The notes under the pieces: generated by a model
What the model saw: the letters and a program-made list of their open reading frames with translations, nothing else
Databases searched by the model: none
What the model was told of the DNA's origin: nothing
Translations under genes and position numbers: made by a program
Part shown: piece by piece, positions 31,414 through 40,290 of the stretch
Numbering within the stretch: position 1 is the first letter of the stretch
Layout of the letters: every line of letters starts with the position of its first letter
Assembly: GCA_001931905.2 (NCBI GenBank)
Contig: MSJI02000730.1
Span: 1-60,498, forward strand
Reading direction: 5' to 3'
Source of the DNA: Cladosporium sp. IMV 00045
Taxonomy: Eukaryota; Ascomycota; Dothideomycetes; Cladosporiales; Cladosporiaceae
Length of the DNA: 60,498 nucleotides

Positions 31414-32711
31414 CTATTCCAGAGCACCATCATCACACCCCTCCGGCGCTGACACAGGGTTGCACCTCGCCACTGCCGCTCCAGGCAGTTGGACGGCGTA
31501 GTCCCAGTCCCATCGACTAGACATACCATAAGCGGGATAATCTGTGCTCACGATTTGAGCAGCGCTCTCAAAGGCCAGATCACGCATCGTAGTATCGTGG
31601 TTGAGCACAGTGTCAAGCGGGACATCAGCGCGCGTGCGGATGATGTAGCCCTTGCGGACTAGACGTTGGAGCTCAGCGGTGTCGCTTGGGTCGTTCTTCT
31701 TGATGAACGCTGCGTCCGGCTGGCCTTCGACACCATTGGTGAAGACGGTGCGATTCTGCAGGGACTCGTGGCCGTCGGAAGTGTAGATTGCCGGAGGACC
31801 GGAGTCGGGCTCGTTGTCGAAGAAGAACATGAATTTCCCGCGAGCGCTCTCGAGAGTCGGCCAGCCGTGCTGCAAAACGGATTGCTCGAGAGTGAGGTTC
31901 CCCCGCCGAACGTCGTCTGGGGTGATCAGTTGGCTCGGCGAGAGGACGCTGTGGATCTCGGAATCGACGTTGAGAATACGCTCGAGCGTCCACACCAGGG
32001 CTTCCTCATCACAGATACCGCCTTTGCCGCAAGCTGGCGCTTCCATTTTGAGTTCGAGGTCGATCAGGATTGGGAGATGGCCGGGGTTGCTCTCGGACCA
32101 GCCTCTGAGCTGCCACAGGCATTCGAGGAATGTGTGGCACACAGAATGAGGGTCGCCATCCGTTACGTGGAAGACTTTCAAGCCTGGCTTGGTCATATTC
32201 GGGTCGTGGAATGGGATCGTCTCGTTCGTAAGGTTCGCCATGCGCCATAGGAGAGGGTCCGCATAGAGGCCGCCATTTACGTCCGAATGAAGGTCAAGTT
32301 CGAGAGAGCGTACGCTTTGATGGTCCAATTGGATACCGAGATCGGTGTGGGAGTAATAGAGGTTCTTCTCGTTGTCGTGGAACCTTTCGAATGCAGCACG
32401 CTCGGTGGTGATGTTGATCTCGCGGTGGTAGCTGTTGTGGGTTCCCACAACTTGTATCTGGTTCATGCGGATGTCGCTCTTGTTCTGACCATACTCGACA
32501 AGTGCAGCCTGTCCGAGGCCGAGCATTGATGAGAGTGCCTTGAGAAAGTGTCAGCTGCCTTGCTGGACTGTATCTCATGCAATGAGAAGCTTACGAGGGA
32601 GCGCTTCATGTTAGGCAACACTGGTGATCCTTCTGACTTAGGCCAGAAAGTGTATAGCGAGGCGACAAAGAGGACGGAGATGAGGATGAATGACCTGCTC
32701 TTATATGGCAT
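31414..32711 (-). CDS. PI-PLC-like phosphodiesterase (Ca2+-dependent PLC-C1 type), secreted or membrane-anchored
   Basis: Two exons: 32711-32595 and 32538-31414, 413 aa. The intron has donor GTAAGC and acceptor TCAAG, both in phase 0. The N-terminus MPYKSRSFILISVLFVASLY is a short basic head plus hydrophobic core, so a signal peptide or type II anchor. The catalytic domain opens with VVGTHNSYHREI (presumed general-acid His near residue 73), then LGIQLDHQSVRSLELDLHSD, then FHVTDGDPHSVC and FFFDNEP, matching the TIM-barrel PLC-C1 family (PF16670). Several NxS/T sequons suggest glycosylation. Lipid substrate is unknown; fungal relatives are usually annotated as secreted phosphodiesterases. The alternative acceptor GGCAG lies in another frame and loses the domain. 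Confidence 0.88.
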
Positions 32712-33191
32712 TCTGCCGTTCAACACCTGCCCTAATGGGACAGGGAAGATTATCAGGTCTGCAAAGGCACGTGGTGAGTCAGAAGGTTTGGATATGAAAT
32801 GGCATTCGTCATCTATCAAGGAATATGCTCTTTAGGGTTGGATGTATAATTCAATGGTTGCTGATGCTAACTTGGCAGACCACGCAGAAGTGTGGTTGAG
32901 AGCACGTGCTGTTGTCTTCCCTGGTCGAAGTTGCCGTCTCCGCATTGGCTGTCGATCATTTGTTGTGGGCCTTGACGTCTGTTTAATATCTACAAATGTC
33001 GCTTATCTTGCCATGAACTTATCATCAACTTACAGTGGTACTTTAATTGAAGACCAGTATTCAGGAGCTATTGGTTAAAATTCAGGAATTGAGACTTGGA
33101 TCACTCGATCAACGTCAGCATCGCCCTGCTTTGTCACAGCGTCACGGTACGGATACGCACACGTAACAGTGGCCCAACAACGTGAACTCGG
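32712..33191. other. Intergenic region
   Basis: Upstream of the PLC-like gene (minus) and 3' of the DUF7580 gene (minus). Only short frames; no gene recognised. Confidence 0.55.
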
Positions 33192-35181
33192 TCAGTATTG
33201 GAGTGAAAGAAGGTACGTTGATACGAGCAGTTTTTGCTTCAGTCGTCGTAAATACCATAACGTTGCCCTGCTTGGCTGCATTATCTCAACACACTGCTGA
33301 AGAGGCCATACAACGGACCGAGCGAATTCCTCTCGCCACTTATTATTCTGCAAGTTTGCAGGTGACTGTTGCAAACAGTGCCGTACTGCATTGGCGAAAT
33401 GCTCGCCAGCTTCTCCTTCAACGTCATCAAGCCATTGGCAAGCAACAAAATGACGCACCATGGGGTCTGCCTTCGCCGCCGCGAACGTTGGTCGTTGCCA
33501 GACTTTATGCTCTTCCAGGGGCTTTCCGAAACAAAGCTCAAGTAGAAGGATACCAAATGATTTGTAGTTGTCGCCTGGGGGAGAAGCTACGGTATCAAAT
33601 TGAGCTAGTGTAAACGGTTCCTCGTACTTGAGTTTGGCAGCCTGACCAGCTGAATCGCCATCCGAGAAATGCACGTCGTTCGACGTCCATTCTCGTATCC
33701 ATGGAGTCGACTCAAACCGAACAAAGGAGGACGCAAGGGTCGCAGCTATTGTATACCTTTGCAGGCGAGTGGGAGAGACTGGTACATTCCCACAAAGTAC
33801 TTCAGAAAGCGTCGTCTGGCCAGCCGTCGTGATGGGAGGTGATTGCCCATTTGAATGCGAGAGAGCGTAGCATGAGTCGGTGTCACGGTCCATCAAGAAG
33901 CCAATAGGAGCGTTGCAAGTGCGGGCTTTCGCCGTTTCACACAAGCCCTTATCATTGATATCTGCAAGCGGTTGTTGCTGGGGCCGGTGGTGCTGCTTTG
34001 GGGTTGTCGAAACCCAGGATATCTTGGAAGTTTCTTGAATGACTGTGGTCGCACCGTTGGAACTTGCACCTATTGTTCCAGTATTGTGATGATGTTGTAC
34101 GAGTACAGATGATCCAGCAGGCTGTTGGCTAATGGGTCGAAGAGGTAATCTCGACAAAAATGCAGGGCTCATGCCAGACCTCTCAAGCGGGTTGTCTGTG
34201 AACTCCATTTGCACGCATCTTTGAGCGCCGTGGCAGAATCTCATCATCATCTGCAGCTCAAAGGTTGTGGCGACTCTCTGCTTGAGCCACAGCTTGGTTT
34301 TGTGAAGACCCTTGCAATGACAGAACCATGCTTCGCTCAAGAGCTTGTACATGCAATCGGCATGGCGCCAGAACTGTAGCAGATATTTGGAACTACGAGA
34401 TGCGCTTCGTGGACGGCTGTAGTGACCAGCGACGGCCGAAATGCGGTCATTTGAGATGAGAACATTCTCAAGTTTCGAGTTGAGAGCCTCCACTTCTTCT
34501 AAAAGAGACTCCTTCTGTGGAGTCGTGAATGCATATGCCAGCTTTTTTGCCTGTGTTATTGTGTATGCGCGGAGCATCAATTTGCCTTTGTCTCCTTTTG
34601 GCGGGATGTTCGCAGAAGCCTGATTACTGTCAGTCGAGCAAACCACGCACACGAGCCATGTTTTGGTGCGTCATGACGTGTCGATGGATCCGATAAGTCT
34701 CGATAGATCCAAGACTGTCACTTGCATTTTCAGGTTCAAAGGGAGCAATGCTTACATTCCGGCTTTTAAGCAGCGCTTGGAAATCCTCATCATCCACTTT
34801 CGTAGCCTTGCAGAGTGTCACCATAACCTCTTCCATCTCTTTCAACAACTCAATATATCTTTCATAGCACTCGCCCAGTCTTTCGGCCAGCGACTCCTCA
34901 ACGTGCTCTTCTCTCCACCCTGCACCACCCGGATTTGCGAGTAGTTGCTCATACTCGATCCTCATCACAGTGTCGTCGTCAAGAAGCGGCAAGAGCAGTG
35001 CTTTCAGGTTCAGCCGAAACTTCAACTGACAGTCTTTGACCTTGCCAAGGGTCTTGCAATGGACGCTTCGGAACCGATAGATCGTACCTACGACCTCCTT
35101 GGACTGTTGGAAGTGCTCCATGGCACTGATGGCGAGGGGAAAAGCACCTAGAACCAGACCGGCTATCTCAATGCCGCTCAT
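33192..35181 (-). CDS. DUF7580-type fungal protein (possible incompatibility/NLR-associated family)
   Basis: Two exons: 35181-34756 and 34619-33192, 617 aa. The 136-nt intron has donor GTAAGC and acceptor ATCAG, and joins FQALLKSRN to ASANIPPKG in phase 0. The N-terminus MSGIEIAGLVLGAFPLAISA is the hallmark of a large expanded filamentous-fungal family whose C-terminal half is DUF7580. The rest of the N-terminal part is helical (ECYERYIELLKEMEEVMVTL). The C-terminal part contains SFGILLLELCFGKPLEEHK and WREEFARSVVWPLQQCVEIM, a degenerate kinase-like segment. The hydrophobic helical N-terminus resembles HeLo/STAND-type N-termini, which suggests an allorecognition or cell-death role, but that is inference. 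Divergent from the C2H2 gene 421 bp away. Confidence 0.78.
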
Positions 35182-35602
35182 GGTAGTTCGTTATGTAAGA
35201 TCCTGTAGGAGATCCAGTGGTTTTACGTCGTTGAAGGCGACCCGGAAAGATGCACAAAAATCACCCCAAAGAAGGGAAAGGATGTACGAGGATGAAAGCA
35301 TTCGGCTCAGAGGCGTCCTTGCCGAGTATCAGACCTTTGGTTTCGCGTAGTACGAGGCGCATAGGCTGAGCTGACCATCAACGACACACCAGCTGAGCTC
35401 TGCATATGCACCCCACCACATCGTCGAAGCCACCACTCACCGGTATGTGGCATAGAGCGGCCTGGACCTGTAACCATGAAATGGATGCCAAATCTTCGCG
35501 TTCAGAGCAGCATCAGTCCGGACAACCAATATGCCCCATCACAAAAAATTTGACTATTAACGAACCTGGGAAGAGATCTCTACCTTCATCTTGACCCAGA
35601 CG
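35182..35602. promoter_or_regulatory. Shared divergent promoter of the DUF7580 and C2H2 genes
   Basis: 421 bases between the two start codons. No coding frame is supported. The short shared upstream region could couple expression of the two genes. Confidence 0.5.
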
Positions 35603-38268
35603 ATGGCAGCCGCTGGTCAAAGTCTAGGGTGTGTAGCAGATGCGGCTGTCATCTGTTCCAAGAGCTTCAAGGCCATTTCGGTGGCTTCCACGTCCGCAAA
35701 TAACTCTCACGAAGCAGCCTCAACACGCTCTCGCAACGAAGATAGCCAGAGCAGATTCCGAATATGGATGTCCAATCTTGGAGCTACGCTCTCCAAAGAG
35801 GACCGAAGATCTGCGGACTACAGATTGCGAGACGCTCCAGAAGTGGGTGATCGGATTGTAGAGCTTCTTGAGGAGCTGACAGAACTCAACCACGAAGTAC
35901 TCGAAATCGTCTCAGCTGTGAGGCCTAACAGAAAGCTCGCAGATTATGGCAGCGAGGAAGAGTGCCCGAGCGAAATGAACACAGCCCAGGATGAGCTGTC
36001 CGACCTACATCTGACCATCGGCGACACGATTACTTCTCTCATGAAGGTCTCCATGTTGATCAGAAAAGCCACGAAGAGGGATCGATACGCAAGAGCTGCG
36101 GACGCAAAGGGAGATCCATTCATTCCCGATTATGACATTCGACACGTCGAAGATAAGTGGCCTAAGCTACAGTCGCAACCGTGGCTGTCAGATCGCTTGG
36201 GCAGAGCGATCACACAGCGAAGGCAGTACTTGAGATACTGTCGAAACCACAGGAACCGGATGGCTTATGTAAGTGTCCCATATATCTCCCCACCAGTAGC
36301 ATCGGCTATAGTCCATACCACAGCACCATCAGTGCAAGGCTAAGTGGATTTCGTTTAGGCTGCCGCACATTTGCCAGCGAAACACGATGCGGGATATGTA
36401 GCAAGAGTTTTCCAAGGAGCTCTCCAGGCAGGAGGAACCAAATCGAGTGGTCTCCACGCCCCGAGCACGACAGCCTTGTCAAGTAGACCCACATTCAGCC
36501 TCACCACTGCGTCAACGTTGCAACCCGGTCGCTTGGTCCAAGAAGACCTGCAGAACCTCGACCGATTTGACGACAATGCATCGCAAGCCACATCTGTTGA
36601 TTACTCGTTCAACCCGGGAGAACAGAGCTCTGGCCTCAACGTTGTCCAACTCCAAGGTCTGACAAAAGAGAATGAACCCTTTGAATGCCCGTATTGCTTC
36701 GGAATCATACAAGCAACACGACAGCGCTCATGGCGGAAACATGTGTTCTCTGATCTTCGAGCGTACGCTTGTATCTTCCAGGACTGCGACGCTGGCCTGT
36801 TCGAGGAGAGGACAGTGTGGATGATTCATGAGCTGGAACATCATCGCCGCCAATGGGAGTGCCAGCGTTGCAAAGAGAAAGTGTTCGAAAGCAAACAGAC
36901 TTTGCTGGATCACATCCACTCCACTCACAAAGATAGTTCGCTTTCGGGTGACTTGCTCTCGCAAGTTGCAGAAGTCTCGTCATAGCCTGTTGTTGAGACA
37001 AATGCTGAGTGTCCTTTCTGCGAAGAGCTTGGTGTTGAGGTGATACGTCGCGCGCAGCAAATGGGTCGTGAAATACTGGTTGACCAGGCCGTGTTGATTC
37101 CTGTGGAGGAATTCCAGAAACACATTGCCTCTCATCAAGAACAGCTGGCTCTTTTTGCCATCCCACAGACTATCGAGAGAAGCGTTGACTCAGGATCCCG
37201 CCCTGACCGAAGTGAAGCAGGTGCTGACGAGCGGAAGAAGGTAAGTTTGGCAATAGACTGGCTCTCGCCCCATCATGAATATAATCAAGCTGACCAGACT
37301 AGGATTTGGCGCAATGGCAAGCCTGCATTCCTCTTGATGAAAGGTCAGCCATCGAAGACACGAAGAGCAGTGTGAATGCCGAGTACACATCTCGTGCCAG
37401 CGAGGATGTTGCAAAATCCCATGCCAGCAGTAGTACCGATGATGGCCGCTCATTGCAAAACATTGATATCGAGGATTCCTCTTGGGTTTTAGAAGCAGAA
37501 GCACCGGAAATTGTCCCAGGCGACATCGTCTATGTCCCACACCAAAGCGAAAAGCGACTCCTATTCACCAAAGGGGTGTACCTGGGACACTCGGCTAGCA
37601 GTGGGCACACCATTCGCGAGTGGAACACAAGGCAACAGGTACAAGTCTCGATGCGGGAGCTTGTCCGAAAGACATCTTTCACCGAAAGTGAGAGACAAGA
37701 AGCAGAATTACTGCGAGCCGATCAAACACCATGGCAAGATGACTTCTGGGGTTTTCGCACTCGCTATCGCGCTATGCACATTGAGCTCCCTTCCCGTGCA
37801 GTCCGTGCGTTTGTAAATAAAGTAAGCAATATCGATTCTGGTGCGCAGGATTATTTAGGTGTGGAAATGACAGCGACAAGGGAGATCTTCTCCGCTTTTC
37901 TGCAAGAGCTTTGGGATAGACCGCAACTCTACGCAACACAAAATCTGCGAGTCGAGGACGTGTTGCGTGTGTTCTATGCCACCGCAGCCGCCAAATCTGG
38001 CAAATATGATTTGCACGAGAGCGGCAATTGGAGAACGATTGCGGAGAAAAATGCACAGATCCTGATAATGCTTCTCATTGATGTGACCGAAATCAGTCTT
38101 GAGATTCCCCAACAAAGTGGGAATGATATTCTAGCGCAACTCCGAGAAGAGCAGGATCGAATGATCGAAAGATCAGCTAGATACCAGAGCTTTCAAAGTC
38201 CGGGCGAGAGAGGCGGATCAAATATTGGTGGAACAGAAAGCTGGTTGTACCGTCGGAGATCGTACTGA
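35603..38268 (+). pseudogene. Multi-finger C2H2 protein interrupted by an in-frame TAG
   Basis: Three exons: 35603-36268, 36359-37240, 37303-38268. The introns are GTAAGT-TTTAG and GTAAGT-ACTAG, both phase 0. The N-terminal domain (FRIWMSNLGATLSKEDRRSA; RDAPEVGDRIVELLEELTEL) belongs to a large filamentous-fungal family. The C2H2 block includes CPYCFGIIQATRQRSWRKHV, CIFQDC, CQRCKEKVF with HIHSTH, and CPFCEELG ending in HIASHQEQLALFAIP. A TAG at 36983-36985 splits the finger block, yet the same frame continues open through CPFCEELG and the last exon. Read through, the product would be about 840 aa. I found no short intron that removes the stop. As written the gene makes a truncated protein of about 430 aa. 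The C-terminal 320 aa are unrecognised. Confidence 0.68.
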
Positions 38269-38393
38269 TATATCAAAGGGCAAAATCTCAACGCTTGTTG
38301 TGAAGTGTAGCCTCAGTCTCAATGCGCTCGCAAGAGGATTGTGAGTAAGAGTCAAAGCAACCAAAACATCGTAGGTAGGTGCTGCTGTTCATA

Positions 38394-39149
38394 TTATGCG
38401 TGCTGATATGGGAGCGCCATGGGCGTTTGTGTTGGCAGCATCGCCCTCGAAAGTGCTGTGAAGTCTGCAGGAGGTTGGTGATGCTCAGGACGATAATGTC
38501 CGTGGAGATGTTGTTCGTGAATATTTCGTTCATGAAGTCGTGGGTCGTGCACATGTTGTTCGTGATGATGTTGTTCGGAAACCGGATGCTGAAGAAGCTG
38601 CTGCTGCGGAAGATGGTGATCATTGTCATTCGGGCTTGGCGAAGCATCATCAGTCTTTTTGTTGCTCTTTTCGCGCTTCGAATCGCGCTTGTATTCGCGC
38701 TTTAGTAAGATTCGCTTCTTGCCCCGAGGATCCATCTTGCAATGTTCGGGATCCTGAAGAATATGATACACTTGCGCGTCGCCAAGAGGCTTCTCATCTG
38801 GATCCAATTCTCCCAACTCCTTGAGTCGGCGGATTTCGTCGTTGGCTGCTTCCACAAATTTCTTCTCTGGGCTCTTCCGAATGGCTTCTCTTACAGCGAG
38901 AGACAGCTGTGATCCGGGCTCTGCTCGCCTTTTCCTACCGCACCTCGGCTGGACGACGACTGCGGCCTGGAGAGTCGCCAGATCCTCGCTGCCGCCACAT
39001 CTATCTTTGGCTCGTTTGATCATGAAATTCAGCGCTTTGGGGTTGACGTCAAGCTTCCTACCGATCTCGGCATCCGACATTCCTAGTTGAATCTTGTATG
39101 CCAGTGCAACATGGCGAATCCATGGCGCTATCTCTTTGCCCCTTGCCAT
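38394..39149 (-). CDS. Helix-turn-helix protein, possibly domesticated Tc1-like DNA-binding domain, His/Gln-rich tail
   Basis: 251 aa, single exon. Residues 1-50 form a transposase-like HTH (APWIRHVALAYKIQLGMSDA, then EIGRKLDVNPKALNFMIKRA). A GRKRR basic linker follows near residue 71, then a second helical unit with AVREAIRKSPEKKFVEAAND and LGDAQVYHILQDPEHCK, where Tc1/mariner-type transposases carry their second HTH. No DDE/D catalytic domain follows; the tail is Lys/Arg-rich and then His/Gln-rich (VSEQHHHEQHVHDPRLHE). No terminal inverted repeats are visible nearby. It may be a domesticated or truncated transposase, or an unrelated HTH protein. Convergent with the C2H2 gene, 125 bp apart. 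Confidence 0.68.
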   Translation of the reverse strand: MARGKEIAPWIRHVALAYKIQLGMSDAEIGRKLDVNPKALNFMIKRAKDRCGGSEDLATLQAAVVVQPRCGRKRRAEPGSQLSLAVREAIRKSPEKKFVEAANDEIRRLKELGELDPDEKPLGDAQVYHILQDPEHCKMDPRGKKRILLKREYKRDSKREKSNKKTDDASPSPNDNDHHLPQQQLLQHPVSEQHHHEQHVHDPRLHERNIHEQHLHGHYRPEHHQPPADFTALSRAMLPTQTPMALPYQHA

Positions 39150-39555
39150 CGTTTGAAATCTGTGGGCAAAGCTCTGAGCGTGACGAACCGATGGCGTTTG
39201 ACGGCAGACAGCAGCTCAAGTGATGGTAGATGTGAACCCTTCTTTGTAGGAGTACTGATTGTTCACATGCAACTATCAGGAGTAATGAGATATGTAGGGA
39301 ATGAAATCTTGGAGAGCTATGAGGTTCAGCTAACTTGCGGAGAGGAGCTGAGGTTGATCGCGCTCCAACCACCGACGCCGGCTGATGCTTTCCGTTGCCG
39401 TTTTGGGCAATCGCGGAGAAAGACCGAGGCAGCCGGGGAGTCAAGTGCTGGCATTCACTTACATTCACAGAAACACATTCAATCAAGCAAAGAACTTCAG
39501 CAAACTTCAACATATCTCAACCGAACTCTATAAAACCACAAAACAGTACACAATC
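39150..39555. promoter_or_regulatory. Shared divergent upstream region
   Basis: 406 bases between the HTH gene and UBC7, which point away from each other. The last 100 bases before UBC7 are CA/A-rich, fitting a transcript leader. No gene recognised. Confidence 0.55.
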
Positions 39556-40108
39556 ATGAACTCCGTAGCTTCGAAGCGACTCTTCCAAGAGTACAAGCAT
39601 CTCACCACAGACCCTCCAGAGGGCATTACCGCCGGCCCAGTCAACGAAGACGACCTTTTCCTATGGGAAGCCATGATCCAAGGTCCTGAGGGGACACCAT
39701 ACGAAGGCGGCGTCTTTCCCGCCGAGCTCAAATTCCCCAAAGACTACCCGCTCATGCCGCCTATCATGAAATTCCAGTGTGACATCTGGCATCCAAACGG
39801 TAAGATGCTCCCACGGCCGGACCTTGAGGAAGAACAAGAGCTGACGAGGTACAGTCTACGCAAACGGCGTCGTTTGCATATCTATCCTCCACCCTCCTGG
39901 CGATGACCCCAACCACTACGAACAAGCGTCTGAGCGCTGGAGCCCTATTCAGAGCGTGGAGAAGATCTTGATCAGTGTCATGAGCATGATCGCTGAGCCA
40001 AACGACGAGAGTCCCGCGAACGTCGATGCGGCCAGAATGTGGAGAGAGAGGAGGTCAGAGTTCGAGAGCAGGGTCAAGGCCGACGTGAGGAAGAGCTTGG
40101 GATTGTAA
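39556..40108 (+). CDS. UBC7: Ubiquitin-conjugating enzyme E2, Ubc7/UBE2G2 type
   Basis: E2 of ER-associated degradation, which in yeast works with Cue1 and the ligases Hrd1 and Doa10. Two exons, 39556-39799 and 39855-40108, give 165 aa, the same length as yeast Ubc7. The 55-nt intron runs from GTAAGA to TACAG, and the join restores [20 protein letters not shown]. Catalytic Cys is residue 89, as in yeast. The Ubc7-specific insertion after the active site is present ([20 protein letters not shown]), as are [10 protein letters not shown] and [17 protein letters not shown]. The start [17 protein letters not shown] is standard. All key residues are intact. Convergent with the Gln-rich gene. Confidence 0.95.
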
Positions 40109-40290
40109 GAGGTGGTGGATTCTTGAAATGCATATGTGCGGGTGTTTCTAGGGTTAGCGATGGTGTTACTGAAGCATACGGCTATGAACGATACGGCTTG
40201 TAATGAAGAATTGATTTGATTGCCTATGGAATGAATATTCTATCTACCACACATCTGCGCCAACAGCCGGATCAATATGAACACCAACAC

